Below are positions 24,842 through 34,187 of a stretch of 64,000 nucleotides of DNA, in pieces. How positions within the stretch are numbered: position 1 is the first letter of the stretch; each line of letters opens with the position of its first letter. Made by a program: the position numbers and the translations under genes. Origin of the DNA: Myxococcales bacterium (GTDB lineage: Bacteria; Myxococcota_A; Polyangia; Haliangiales; Haliangiaceae); the NCBI GenBank assembly GCA_016794525.1, contig JAEUJY010000106.1, positions 28,165 through 92,164 of the forward strand, read 5' to 3'. The notes beneath the pieces are model-generated. The model saw only the letters and a list, made by a program, of their open reading frames with translations, did not search any database and was not told the DNA's origin.

Positions 24842-25870
24842 TCAGCGGTCGCCGGCGGCCGTCGGTCGGAACGATCCCGGCGCCTGGCCGGTCCAGCGCC
24901 GGAACGCGCGGTAGAACGCGCCCGGCTCGGAGAAGCCGAGCTCGGCGGCGACCTGCTCGGCCGTGGCGCCCCGCTGCAGCAACGCGACCGCGTGATCGCG
25001 GCGGACGTCGTCGACGACCTGGCGGAACGAGGTGCCGCAGTCGGCCAGCTCGCGCTGCAGCGTGCGCCCGCTGCGGCCGAGGCGGTCGGCGATCTCCTCG
25101 AGCTGCGGGCTCGCGCCGATCATCGCGACGACGACACCGCGGACCTGTTCGACCAGCGGGTCGAGCTCGGGCGCGAGCGCCACCAGCCGCGCGGTGAGCG
25201 TCGCCACCAGGTGCGGCAGGCCGGTGCGGGTCGGCAGGTCGAGCAACGTCGACGGGAACACCAGCGCGTTGCGGCCCGCGTCGGCGCGGACCTCGGCGTC
25301 GAACCACGCGGTCAGCACCTCCGGGCGTGGCGGCATCGGCCCGGCGAGCTCGACCCGGACGAACCGGGCGCGCTCCCCCAGCATCTGGCGAACCCGCTGC
25401 GCGTGGATCGCCAGCGGGAACTCGATCCAGTGGCGCGACAGCGTCGCCCCGGGGTGGGGCGTCAGGGTCAACGCCGCGGTGGCGTCGTCCTCCTCGAACG
25501 CCAGCGTCGCGCGTCGGCTGACCAGGCGATAGAAGCGCGTCTCCATCGCCCACGCCGCGCGCAAGGTCGGGCTGGTGCACAGCGCGTAGTCGAGGTCGCC
25601 CATCGTCCCGACGCCCAGGCGCGCCGCCACGGTCACCCCGACGTGATCGTCGTCGAGCGCGCGCGCGGCTCGATCGAGCAGCAGGTTGGCGTGGTCGCTA
25701 TCGATCGTCCCGTCGCCGCGGACCACGAAGGCCTCGGGCACCGCGGCCGCCGCGTCGAAGCCGAGCGCCCGCAGCTCGCCCGCGATCGCCGCGACGACGC
25801 TGGCGGCGACGCCGGGCGTCCCCGACGGCGCGGGTGGAGATCCGGGGGCAGGCTCGCCGTCGCGCGCCAT
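24842..25870 (-). CDS. AraC-family regulator with arabinose-binding-like N-domain
   Basis: This 342-residue protein has a ligand-binding N-domain of the PF12625 kind (GVAASVVAAIAGELRALGFD, then HVGVTVAARLGVGTMGDLDYALCTSPTLRAAW). A C-terminal AraC double helix-turn-helix follows: SPQLEEIADRLGRSGRTLQRELADCGTSFRQVVDDVRRDHAVALL, then QVAAELGFSEPGAFYRAFRRWTGQAPGSFR. This group usually senses small hydrophobic or catabolic compounds. It is transcribed alone with no obvious target gene beside it. The start is the ATG of MARDGEPAPG; upstream codons in frame are Arg/Pro-rich and unlikely to be translated. Confidence 0.88.
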   Translation of the reverse strand: MARDGEPAPGSPPAPSGTPGVAASVVAAIAGELRALGFDAAAAVPEAFVVRGDGTIDSDHANLLLDRAARALDDDHVGVTVAARLGVGTMGDLDYALCTSPTLRAAWAMETRFYRLVSRRATLAFEEDDATAALTLTPHPGATLSRHWIEFPLAIHAQRVRQMLGERARFVRVELAGPMPPRPEVLTAWFDAEVRADAGRNALVFPSTLLDLPTRTGLPHLVATLTARLVALAPELDPLVEQVRGVVVAMIGASPQLEEIADRLGRSGRTLQRELADCGTSFRQVVDDVRRDHAVALLQRGATAEQVAAELGFSEPGAFYRAFRRWTGQAPGSFRPTAAGDR

Positions 25871-25953
25871 GTCGTAGGGCCTTCTCCCAGCTGGCCGTGG
25901 TCGTGCCGGTCGCGAGCTGGGGCGCGCCGGGCCTGCACCCCGAGTATGTACCT

Positions 25954-26346
25954 TCAGGGGGCGACGCGGACGACGACCGTGAACTCGGCGACGCTGTCGA
26001 GGTGGCCGGTCGGCCACGCGGCGGCGGCCAAGACCCGCCCGAGGCAGCGGCGCAGCCCCGCGTCGCCGCTGGCCCCGATCACCCGCATGCCGTGGCGGCG
26101 CGGTTCGTCGCGCAGCATCAGGCGCAGGCGCGTCGTCCCGCTCCCGCCGCGCCGGCCACACGTCGCCGCGTGCCGGCGCAGCTCGCGCCGCAGGATGTCC
26201 GCGTCGAAGCCCCCGATCGCGCGCACGACGCGGACGCTGATCGGCGGCGCGCCGGGCGGCGTTGGCCGCGCATCGGGCGCGGGCTGGGCCGCGGCGGTGG
26301 CGGTCGCCGCGGCGACGAGCGTGACGACCATCGACGGCCAGCGCAT
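25954..26346 (-). CDS. Small secreted protein, AgmX/PglI C-terminal-like
   Basis: This 130-residue protein has a signal peptide (MVVTLVAAATATAAAQPAP). The mature part carries a layout seen in the myxobacterial AgmX/PglI C-terminal module: a helix DADILRRELRRHAATCGRR, a strand region, GLRRCLGRVLAAAAWP, and a final VAEFTVVVRV strand. Two cysteines at matching positions could form the expected disulfide. In AgmX the module is linked to gliding and envelope transport; here it stands alone with only a short Pro-rich linker. The assignment is by pattern and moderate. Confidence 0.5.
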   Translation of the reverse strand: MRWPSMVVTLVAAATATAAAQPAPDARPTPPGAPPISVRVVRAIGGFDADILRRELRRHAATCGRRGGSGTTRLRLMLRDEPRRHGMRVIGASGDAGLRRCLGRVLAAAAWPTGHLDSVAEFTVVVRVAP

Positions 26347-26447
26347 CGGTCGAGGGTAGCGCGCCGGCGCCGCGCGTGCCCGAGCCCAGCGCGGGCAGAA
26401 TCGTCGGCCGAGTTCGGGACGCCGGCCCGGCGGTGCACTCCTGGGGC

Positions 26448-26828
26448 TCAGTCCCAGTCGTGGTGGTGGCCGTGCGACGCCGGGCGCGGCTCGCTGACGA
26501 TCGCGTGGACGGCCCACGCGCCGACCAGCCCGAGCCCGACGCCGCCGACCACGACCGCGATCGCGATCAGCCGCAGCGGCGCGGCCAGCGGGCCGACGCC
26601 GGGCCCGACGATCACGCCGTGGAGCCCCACCATCAGGCCGCCCCAGCCGGCGCCCGTCAGCGCGTAGGCGGCCAACCGGATCACCAGCGGGTAGCGCCCG
26701 CCGACCGCCGGCGCGAACCCCGCGAGCAGCAGCACCGCGAGCAGCAACAGCACCAGCGCGATGGCCACCGTGCGCGCGCCACGCTTGCGCGCGGTCAGCT
26801 GTGGGTTGGCGTTCGGCGGCTGGGGCAC
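26448..26828 (-). CDS. Small membrane protein with His-rich tail
   Basis: This 126-residue protein starts at a GTG. Three hydrophobic helices are visible: TVAIALVLLLLAVLLLAGFA, a weaker LAAYALTGAGWGGLMVGLHGVIV, and LIAIAVVVGGVGLGLVGAWAV. The N-terminus is basic and should stay inside. The C-terminus ends SHGHHHDWD, a His cluster that could bind metal. No family is recognised and no partner gene is adjacent. Confidence 0.6.
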   Translation of the reverse strand: MPQPPNANPQLTARKRGARTVAIALVLLLLAVLLLAGFAPAVGGRYPLVIRLAAYALTGAGWGGLMVGLHGVIVGPGVGPLAAPLRLIAIAVVVGGVGLGLVGAWAVHAIVSEPRPASHGHHHDWD

Positions 26829-26851
26829 GCGACGAGCTTACCGCACCGGCG

Positions 26852-29800
26852 TCAGTAGCCCTCGACCGCGACCCAGACCTGGCCGCCGGCGCCGTAGACC
26901 AGCACCGCGCCGGTGCTGCTCGGCAGGGCCGCGACGCCGGGGTAGGCGCCGGTCCCGAAGGTGCGGACGTCGCCCGCGGTCACCGCGGTCGCGCCGACCT
27001 GGATGCGGTCGAGCTGGATGACGCCGCTGTCGAGCTGGCTGGCGACGTAGGCGTTGCCGTGCGGATCGGCGTCGATCGCGCGGGCCTGCGAGGTGTTGAG
27101 GGTGGGCAACCCGGAGACGCTGGTCGAGGTGGCGGGCGCGCTCAGCGGGATGACCGTCGCCAGGTCGCTGCCGCCGCCGGTGCCGGCCACGTACAGCACG
27201 CCGTTGGACGCGGTCCAGTCGGAGAAGAACGCGGTGCCGGCCGGCGCGCTCTCGGCGCCGAACGTCGCGCCGCCGTCGGTGCTGATCCGCAGGTGGAAGC
27301 TCGGATCGTCGCTGGCCGCGACCACCGCGCCGCTCATCTTGTCGACGATCACGTCGTGGAACACGTTGCTCTGCGTCACGCTCACCGACGCCCACGCGCC
27401 GTCGGTGCCCAGCGACGGGTTCCGGTAGACCTGGATCGCGCCGCCGGTGCTCGCCGCGATGAACACCTCGTCGCCGAGCGCGTCGATGCTCACCTCGTTG
27501 TCGTTGGCGGCGCCCAGGTCCTGGGCCGCCTCCCAGCTCGCGCCGGCGTCGAGCGAGCGCGCGAACACCAGGCGGCCGTTGGCGACCGCGGCGACGTACA
27601 CCACGCCCAGCGGGCCGCCGCCCTCGAGCGCGACCTCGCCGACGCCGGTCAGGCCGGTGTTCACCGGCGCACCCCAGGTCGCGCCGCGGTCGGTCGAGGC
27701 GTTGGTCCAGGCGGCGCCGCCGCAGTTCATCACCACGAAGAAGTTGGCGATGCCGTCGCTGGCGATCTTGCGCCCGGTGTTCGAGGTGTTGGTGTTGCAG
27801 CTCAACGCGCCGCTGACGACCTGCGGGGCGACGTCGGCGATCACGCCGAGCGCGCAGGCGTGGCAGCCGTCCGCCGGGTCGGTGTCGTCGCCGTCGTCGC
27901 ACTGCTCCCCGGCGGCGAAGTCGATGTAGCCGTCGCCGCAGACCTCGACGCCGTTGCAATCGCCGCGGCAGCCGTCGGCGTACGCGGTGTTGCCGTCGTC
28001 GCAGGCCTCGCCCACCTGCTGGGCGCCGTCGCCGCACGCGGGGAGGCGGCAGGCGTTGCAACCGTCGAGCGGGTCGGTGTCGTCGCCGTCGTCGCACTGC
28101 TCGCCGGCCGCGCCGTCGATCAGCTGATCGCCGCAGATCTCCTCGCCCTGGCAATCGGCGCGGCAGCCGTCGCCGCCGATCGCGTTGCCGTCGTCGCAGG
28201 CCTCGGTGTGCTGGGCGACGCCGTCGCCGCAGCGCGCCAGCACGCAGGCGTGGCAGCCGTCGAGCGGGTCGGTGTCGTCGCCGTCGTCGCACTGCTCGCT
28301 GGCGACGAGGTCGAAGGTGGCCGTGGTGGTGACGTCGGGGTCGCTCGCGAAGGCCGCGACGCAGACGTCGGCGGTGCGGGCCTCGGCGTCGCCGGCGGGC
28401 GCGGCGTCGAAGATCACCACCTCCTGCGGGGCGCCGTCCACGGTGACCGAGGCCACGAGCCAGGCGAACAGGCCGCCCGGCATGGTGACGTGGACCTGGT
28501 TGGCGCCGTCGGTGATGAGCGCGAGGACCGCCGGATCGGTCACGACCTGGGTCCGCACGCCCGGCGTGCAGTTGCAGGTGCCGGTGTCGCCGGTGGTGAC
28601 CAGCGCCGGCACGCCGTTGATCGTGATCGTCAGCTCGGCGCCAGCGCCGCAGCTCGTGGCGAGCCACGTGAACGTGAGCGCCGTCGGCGGTCGCGCCTGG
28701 GCGTCGTTGACGGTCGCGTCGCCGCAGAACTCGTCGATGCAGGCCGGGGTGCAGCCGTCGCCGAGGGTCGCGTTGCCGTCGTCGCACTGCTCGCCCGCCG
28801 CGACCACGCCGTCGCCGCAGACGCCGGTGATGGTGATGGTGGCCGTCGCCGTCGCGGTGGCGCCGGTCGGATCCTGGATCGTGTAGCCGAAGGAGGCGGT
28901 CCCCGAGAAGCCCGCCGCCGGGGTGAACGTGACGACGCCGCCGGCGAGGGCGACCGTGCCGTCGGTGGCATCGCCGACCGCGGTGAGCGTGAGGCTGTCG
29001 CCGTCCGGGTCGTGATCGTTGCCGAGCAGGGTCGTCGCGGCGATGGTGAGCGGGGTGTTGACCGAGGTGGTGGCCGTGTCGGCCATCGCGACCGGCGCGT
29101 CGTTGACCGCCGCGATCGTCACGGTGACGGTTGACTGGTCGGTCAGGGCGCCGTCGGTGATCGTGTAGGTGAAGGTGACGACCCCGTGGGCGTCGGCGGC
29201 CGGGTGGTAGGTCACGACCCCCGCGGCCAGCGCGACCGTGCCGGCGCTCGCAGAGGCGACCGCGCTGATCGTCGCGGTGCCATCGACGTCGGTGTCGTTG
29301 GCGAGCAGGGTCGCCGCCGGGATCACCAGGTCGGTGTCCTCGTCGGTGGTGAGCGCGTCGGCGATCGCGATCGGCGCGTCGTTGACGGCTGCGACGGTGA
29401 CCGCGACCTGACCGGTGGCCGTGGCGGTGCCATCGCTGACCGTGTAGCTGAAGCTGGCCGGGCCGTTGAAGTTCGCGGCCGGCGTGAACCGGACGGTGCC
29501 GGCGGTCAGGCTGACGGTGCCGCCGATTGCGGCGCCGACCGCGGTGACGGTGGCGCTCGGACCGTCGACGTCGGTGTCGTTGGCCGCGAGCGCGGTGGCG
29601 GCGACGTCGACCGCGGTGTCCTCGTCGGTGGTGAGCGCGTCGGCGATCGCCACCGGCGCGTCGTTGACCGCCGCCACGGTGACCGCGACGAGGCCGGTGG
29701 CGGTGGCGGCGCCATCGCTGACCGTGTAGGTGAAGCTGGCCGGGCCGTTGAAGTCCGCGGCCGGCGTGAACCGGACCGTGCCGCCGCTCAGGCCGACCGT

Positions 29801-30847
29801 GCCGCCGATCGCGTCGCCCACGGCGGTGACCGTCGCGGTCGGACCGTCGACGTCGGTGTCGTTGGCGATGAGCGCGCTGGCGGCGACGTCGACCGCGGTG
29901 TCCTCGTCGGTGGTGATCGCGTCGGCGACCGCGACCGGGGCGTCGTTGACCGCCGCCACGGTGACCGCGACCTGACCCGTCGCGCTGGCCGCGCCGTCGC
30001 TGATCGTGTACGTGAAGCTCGCGGCGCCGCTCTGATCGGCCGTCGGCGTGAACCGGACGGTGCCGGCCGTCAGGCTGACCGTGCCGCCGATCGCGTCGCC
30101 GACCGCGGTGACCTCCAGCGCCTGACCCTCGGTGTCGGTGTCGTTGGCCACGAGCGCGCTCGTATCCACGTCGACCGCGGTGTCCTCGTCGGTGGCGATC
30201 GCGTCGCCGACCGCCACCGGCGCGTCGTTCACCCCGCCGACCGCGATCACCACACGCCCGCGATCGGTCGCCGTGCCGTCGGACGCGACGTACTCGAAGC
30301 TGGCGTCGCCGACGAAGTCGAGGTCGGGCACGAAGTGGATCATGCCGTCGGCGAGCACCGCGGTGCCGTGGGCGGCCGCGTCCACGCCCGTGACGGTGAG
30401 CGGATCGCCGTCGGCGTCGGTGTCGTTGGCCAGGAGCGTCGTGGCGAGCACGTCCTGGGTGGCGTCCTCGGCGGACGCGCGGGTGTCGTCGGTGGCGACG
30501 GGGGCGTCGTTGACCGGCGTGACCTCGATGTGGATCACGGCGGTGGTGCTCAGCGCGCCATCGCTGACCTCGACCGCGATCTGATCGGTGCCGTGGTAGT
30601 CGGGGGTCGGCGTGTAGGTCAACGTCGGCGCGGTCCCCGTCAGGGTGCCATGTGCCGGGACGCCGACCACGAAGGTCAGGGAGGCACCCTCGGGATCGGC
30701 CGCGGGCAGCCGCAGCTCCGCGGTCGTGTCTTCGGCGACGCGCACGGTGATGTCGCCGAGCGTCGGGGCGAGGTTCTGCGACGTGTTGTCGCCGCAGGCG
30801 GCGAGCAGCACGAGGCCAATACACACATGACGAGTGGCCAGATGCAT
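26852..30847 (-). CDS. Large surface lipoprotein: cadherin-like repeats, DUF4215 repeats, BNR-like propeller
   Basis: This 1331-residue protein has a GGGAG site before its ATG and a lipobox (IGLVLLAAC). Seven cadherin/VCBS-like repeats of about 94 residues fill residues 25-680, each joined by VNDAPVA and containing LxANDTDxDG calcium-type turns. Six DUF4215 Cys-rich repeats follow (CDDGN or CDDGDDTDPLDGC), split by a beta domain with its own cysteines. The last 290 residues repeat STDRGATWG- and SLDAGASWE-type Asp boxes, a sialidase/BNR propeller. It is probably a surface adhesin or matrix protein binding calcium and sugars. DUF4215 repeats are characteristic of myxobacteria. It is transcribed alone and divergent from the phosphoesterase gene. 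Confidence 0.88.
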   Translation of the reverse strand: MHLATRHVCIGLVLLAACGDNTSQNLAPTLGDITVRVAEDTTAELRLPAADPEGASLTFVVGVPAHGTLTGTAPTLTYTPTPDYHGTDQIAVEVSDGALSTTAVIHIEVTPVNDAPVATDDTRASAEDATQDVLATTLLANDTDADGDPLTVTGVDAAAHGTAVLADGMIHFVPDLDFVGDASFEYVASDGTATDRGRVVIAVGGVNDAPVAVGDAIATDEDTAVDVDTSALVANDTDTEGQALEVTAVGDAIGGTVSLTAGTVRFTPTADQSGAASFTYTISDGAASATGQVAVTVAAVNDAPVAVADAITTDEDTAVDVAASALIANDTDVDGPTATVTAVGDAIGGTVGLSGGTVRFTPAADFNGPASFTYTVSDGAATATGLVAVTVAAVNDAPVAIADALTTDEDTAVDVAATALAANDTDVDGPSATVTAVGAAIGGTVSLTAGTVRFTPAANFNGPASFSYTVSDGTATATGQVAVTVAAVNDAPIAIADALTTDEDTDLVIPAATLLANDTDVDGTATISAVASASAGTVALAAGVVTYHPAADAHGVVTFTYTITDGALTDQSTVTVTIAAVNDAPVAMADTATTSVNTPLTIAATTLLGNDHDPDGDSLTLTAVGDATDGTVALAGGVVTFTPAAGFSGTASFGYTIQDPTGATATATATITITGVCGDGVVAAGEQCDDGNATLGDGCTPACIDEFCGDATVNDAQARPPTALTFTWLATSCGAGAELTITINGVPALVTTGDTGTCNCTPGVRTQVVTDPAVLALITDGANQVHVTMPGGLFAWLVASVTVDGAPQEVVIFDAAPAGDAEARTADVCVAAFASDPDVTTTATFDLVASEQCDDGDDTDPLDGCHACVLARCGDGVAQHTEACDDGNAIGGDGCRADCQGEEICGDQLIDGAAGEQCDDGDDTDPLDGCNACRLPACGDGAQQVGEACDDGNTAYADGCRGDCNGVEVCGDGYIDFAAGEQCDDGDDTDPADGCHACALGVIADVAPQVVSGALSCNTNTSNTGRKIASDGIANFFVVMNCGGAAWTNASTDRGATWGAPVNTGLTGVGEVALEGGGPLGVVYVAAVANGRLVFARSLDAGASWEAAQDLGAANDNEVSIDALGDEVFIAASTGGAIQVYRNPSLGTDGAWASVSVTQSNVFHDVIVDKMSGAVVAASDDPSFHLRISTDGGATFGAESAPAGTAFFSDWTASNGVLYVAGTGGGSDLATVIPLSAPATSTSVSGLPTLNTSQARAIDADPHGNAYVASQLDSGVIQLDRIQVGATAVTAGDVRTFGTGAYPGVAALPSSTGAVLVYGAGGQVWVAVEGY
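29101..30226 (-). repeat. Tandem 279/282-bp repeats inside the surface lipoprotein gene
   Basis: The VNDAPVA-coding junctions fall at 29101, 29380, 29662, 29944 and 30226, giving spacings of 279, 282, 282 and 282 bases (93 or 94 codons). The copies are very similar at DNA level over long blocks, so recent duplication or gene conversion is likely. Copy number could vary between strains and the region may be prone to assembly collapse. Confidence 0.85.
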
Positions 30848-30994
30848 GACGTGACTCCCTGAGGGGTGCCTCAGCCGTATCGGCCGTTTGCTGAGTCCTT
30901 CGACGGGCCAAACGCGACGCCTCCGCTGCCGGGATCTCGGATGCTCGGGCCCGGCCGGGCGGCTGGGTCCGAGCGCGCGTGCTAGGACGCCCAC

Positions 30995-32185
30995 GTGTGG
31001 TTCCTCTGGCTCGCGCTCGGCCTCGCGCTGGTGACGGTCGCCGGCCTGTACACCCGGCGCCGCGTGGTCGACGCCGCCGGCGCGCTCGGGTTGTCGTCGC
31101 GCGGGCGCGTCGCGCTGCGCTGGGGCATCGCCTGGCTGCTGTTCGGGTACCCGGCGATCATGTTCGCCACCGTCGCCGCGTCGCTGGCGCTCGGCCGCGA
31201 CCGGATGGGCGGCTTCGACGGGCCGCTCGCCACCTGGGCGCTGGTCTACCCGTTCTTCCTCGCGGTGCTGATCGTCGTGCAGGCGCTGCCGTACCTGCTG
31301 ATCATCGACGCGGTCGCCCGGGCGCGGCGGATCGCGATGGGGCGGGGGCGGGCCGTCGCGACGCTGGCCCCGATCGTGCTGCTGGCGATCTACACGCCCG
31401 CGCGGATCGTCTGGGAGCGCGGCGACCTGCGGTGGCGGCACCACGTCGTCCACGTCGCCCGGCCGCCCGGCCCGCCGCCGCTGCGCGTCGCCTTCGTCGC
31501 CGACTTCCAGCAGGACGACCACACCGACGCCGCGCGAGCCGCCGCGGTCATGGGCCGGATCGCGGCCCAGCGGCCCGACCTGGTGCTGGCCGGCGGCGAC
31601 TGGATCAACATGGGCCCCGACCACATCGCGGCCGCCGCGCGCACCGCCGCGCTGGCGCCCAGCCGTTACGGGACGTTCTCGGTGCGCGGCGATCACGATC
31701 ACTTCGCCTACGTCGATCGCGGGCGCAGCATCGACGCGGTCACCGGCGCGCTCCGCGCCGCCGGCGTCGAGATGGTCCACAACGCGGTCCGGCGCTTCGA
31801 GCACCACGGCCGGACCGTCGCGGTCGGCTTTCTGACCTACAGCTACCCGTCGCGCGCGTCGACCGCGGACATCGAACGGCTGATCGGCGAGCTGCAGGGG
31901 GCCGACGTGCGCATCCTGGTCACCCACCAGCTGGTGGCCGACGTCGCCGCCCGCGCCCGCGATCGCGTCGACCTGATCCTCGCCGCCCACACCCACGGCG
32001 GCCAGGTCAACCCGCTGCTCGGGCTGTGGCACGTCCCGCTGGCCCGCCTCGAGACGCCCTACGTCGACGGCCGCTACCAGCTCGGCGCCACCACCATCAT
32101 CGTCACCGCCGGCGTCGGCTACTCGATCGTGCCGTTCCGCTACGCCTCGCCCGGCTCGGTCGAGCTGGTCGAGCTGGTGTGGTGA
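30995..32185 (+). CDS. Membrane-anchored metallophosphoesterase
   Basis: This 396-residue protein starts at GTG. Four transmembrane helices occupy the first 150 residues (LWLALGLALVTVAGLY, WGIAWLLFGYPAIMFATVAASLAL, TWALVYPFFLAVLIVVQALPYLLII, ATLAPIVLLAIYT). The calcineurin-like domain follows with metal motifs VADFQQDDH (a variant of DxH), GGDWINMG, RGDHDH (a variant of GNHD), THQ and AAHTHGGQ. This layout matches YkuE/YaeI-type membrane phosphoesterases, some of which act on lipid precursors such as UDP-diacylglucosamine. The substrate is unknown. The first motif has Gln where His is usual, which may alter metal binding. Confidence 0.85.
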   Translation: MWFLWLALGLALVTVAGLYTRRRVVDAAGALGLSSRGRVALRWGIAWLLFGYPAIMFATVAASLALGRDRMGGFDGPLATWALVYPFFLAVLIVVQALPYLLIIDAVARARRIAMGRGRAVATLAPIVLLAIYTPARIVWERGDLRWRHHVVHVARPPGPPPLRVAFVADFQQDDHTDAARAAAVMGRIAAQRPDLVLAGGDWINMGPDHIAAAARTAALAPSRYGTFSVRGDHDHFAYVDRGRSIDAVTGALRAAGVEMVHNAVRRFEHHGRTVAVGFLTYSYPSRASTADIERLIGELQGADVRILVTHQLVADVAARARDRVDLILAAHTHGGQVNPLLGLWHVPLARLETPYVDGRYQLGATTIIVTAGVGYSIVPFRYASPGSVELVELVW

Positions 32186-32229
32186 GGCCGGGCGGGGCGT
32201 CGTCGGAGGTGACCGGCTATGATGCCGCG

Positions 32230-33177
32230 ATGACGCTCGCCGCGTGCCTGCCCGACCACCTCCGCGGCGCGGCGACGTCGATCACCCCGCTCGCCGGGGG
32301 CCTGTCGGGCGCCGGCGTGTATCGCGTCGAGACACCGGCGGGCACGTACGTGCTCAAGCTCGCCGGCGACGCCGCGCCGGTCGCCGCGTGGCGCCAGACG
32401 CTCGCCATCCAGCGGCGCGCCGGCGACGCCGGCGTCGCGCCGCGCGTGATCCACGCCGACGAGGCCCGCCGCGCGGTCGTCAGCGAGCTCGTCGTCAACC
32501 GGGGGCTCGCGCCGCGGCTGTTCAACCCGCAGACCCGCGACGCCACCCTCCGCCAGCTCGGCCAGACCATCCGCCGGGTCCACGCGCTGCCGCTCCCCGA
32601 CGGCGCGCCGGCGCGCGATCCGCGCGAGGTGATCGCGGCGCTGCGCGCGCAGCGCGCCGGCTTCGTCATCCCGACGTTCGTCGGCGCCGCGATCGACGAG
32701 GTGCTCGCCGAGTCGCCGCCGGCGCCCGCGCGCCCGCGGGTGACCAGCCACAACGACCTGAACCCGTCGAACCTCGCGTTCGACGGCGAGCGCGTGCTGC
32801 TGCTCGACTGGGACGCCGCCGGCCCCAACGATCCGTTCTACGACCTCGCCGCCGTCGCGGTGTTCCTGCGCCTGGACGACGCCGCCGTCGCCGCGCTGAT
32901 CGCCGCCTACGACGACGCGCCGCCCGCCGCGCTGCCCGCCGGCTTCGTCCACGCCCGCCGCCTCGTCGCCGCGGTGTGCGCGTCGCTGTTCCTCCAGCTC
33001 GCGCGCCAGGCCGGCCACCCCGGCGGCGACGCCCCCGCCGACGCCGCGCCGACCTTGCCGGACGTCTACGGCCTGATCGGCATCGGCGCGCTGTCGCCGG
33101 GGTCCGCCGACGGCGCCTGGGCGTTCGCGCAGGCGCTGGTGCGGACGATCACCGACCGCGCGGCGCCGGCGCGCTGA
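32230..33177 (+). CDS. Aminoglycoside phosphotransferase/choline kinase-like enzyme
   Basis: This 315-residue protein has the protein-kinase-like APH fold: GGLSGAGVYRVETPAGTYVLKL (nucleotide loop and Lys), the Brenner motif SHNDLNPSNLAFDG at about 176-189 and LLLDWDAAGPNDPFYDLA with the metal-binding Asp. The SHNDLNPSN form is nearer to choline/ethanolamine and thiamine kinases than to drug-resistance enzymes. It probably phosphorylates a small alcohol. It stands between the phosphoesterase and the MBL-fold gene, all rightward, but with gaps of 44 and 113 bases that allow separate promoters. Confidence 0.82.
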   Translation: MTLAACLPDHLRGAATSITPLAGGLSGAGVYRVETPAGTYVLKLAGDAAPVAAWRQTLAIQRRAGDAGVAPRVIHADEARRAVVSELVVNRGLAPRLFNPQTRDATLRQLGQTIRRVHALPLPDGAPARDPREVIAALRAQRAGFVIPTFVGAAIDEVLAESPPAPARPRVTSHNDLNPSNLAFDGERVLLLDWDAAGPNDPFYDLAAVAVFLRLDDAAVAALIAAYDDAPPAALPAGFVHARRLVAAVCASLFLQLARQAGHPGGDAPADAAPTLPDVYGLIGIGALSPGSADGAWAFAQALVRTITDRAAPAR

Positions 33178-33290
33178 TTCGGGGGCGGCCGGCGGCGTCC
33201 GCCGTGCTATCCCTCGGGCCGACGCATCCGGCGCGCGCCGGGTCGACACCGCGCCCCGCGCGCGGGCAGGCCATCGCCTCGGTTCGACCC

Positions 33291-34169
33291 ATGGAACACC
33301 ACAACGCGCTCCAGCAAGTCAGTCTCACGCTCGGCAACGTCACCGTCGCCGGGTTCTCGATCTCCGGCCTCGCCACCTACGTGCAGGTGCCGTCGCTCGG
33401 CGTGTGCTTCGACATGGGCGAGTGCCCGCTGTCGTCGCTGTCGATCGATCACGTCTTCCTGACCCACGCGCACGGCGACCACGCGCGCTGTCTGCCGCGG
33501 CACTGGCAGCTGCGGCGGATGCTCGGCAACCCGAAGCCCGCCGCGTACTTCTTGCCCGAGGCGATCCGCGCCGGGTGCGAGGGCTGGATCCGCGCCGAGG
33601 CGGCGTTCGAGGGCGTGCCCGACGAGGCGGTCACGACGCCCGCGCTCCACGGGCTGACCGGCGACGGGGCGCTGGTGACGTTGCCGCACCGCCCGGACCT
33701 GCGCGTGCGCGCGTTCCCGGTCCGCCACTCGGTGCCGAGCCTCGGCTACACCATCCTCGCCGCCAAGAAGAAGCTCAAGGCCGAGTACCTCGACCTGCCG
33801 GGCGCCGAGATCGCGCGGCTGCGCAAGGCCGGGACCGAGGTGCAAGTCGACGCGATCGAGCCGCTGCTCACCTTCATCGGGGACTGCGACGGCGCGACCT
33901 TGCTCGAACAGGATCACATCTGGGCGTCGCCGATCCTGATCCTCGAGGCGACGTTCCTCGAGCCGGGCGACGAGGCGCTCGCGGCGAAGAAGGCGCACAC
34001 CCACCTCGCGGAGATCGCGACGGCGCTCGAGACCCTCGGCGATCGCGTCGCGTGCCAGCACATCGTGCTCAAGCACTTCTCGATGAAGTACCCGCCCGAG
34101 CGCGTGCACGCGCTGATCGCGGCCGGCATCCCGGCGCGCTTCCGCGATCGGATCCGGATCTTCCTCTGA
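33291..34169 (+). CDS. MBL-fold, RNase Z-like hydrolase
   Basis: This 292-residue protein carries the metallo-beta-lactamase motif THAHGDH at about residues 58-64, then FPVRHSVPSLGYTI (a conserved His of RNase Z enzymes), FIGDCDG, EATFLEPGD and a late IVLKHFS His. This order matches tRNase Z-like proteins, though here the third metal ligand region reads GDCDGA rather than GDT. Substrates could be RNA or a small ester; plant and bacterial short proteins of this kind are often only annotated as RNase Z. It appears to be a single-gene unit. Confidence 0.78.
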   Translation: MEHHNALQQVSLTLGNVTVAGFSISGLATYVQVPSLGVCFDMGECPLSSLSIDHVFLTHAHGDHARCLPRHWQLRRMLGNPKPAAYFLPEAIRAGCEGWIRAEAAFEGVPDEAVTTPALHGLTGDGALVTLPHRPDLRVRAFPVRHSVPSLGYTILAAKKKLKAEYLDLPGAEIARLRKAGTEVQVDAIEPLLTFIGDCDGATLLEQDHIWASPILILEATFLEPGDEALAAKKAHTHLAEIATALETLGDRVACQHIVLKHFSMKYPPERVHALIAAGIPARFRDRIRIFL

Positions 34170-34187
34170 GCCAGCCGCGCCCGGCGG

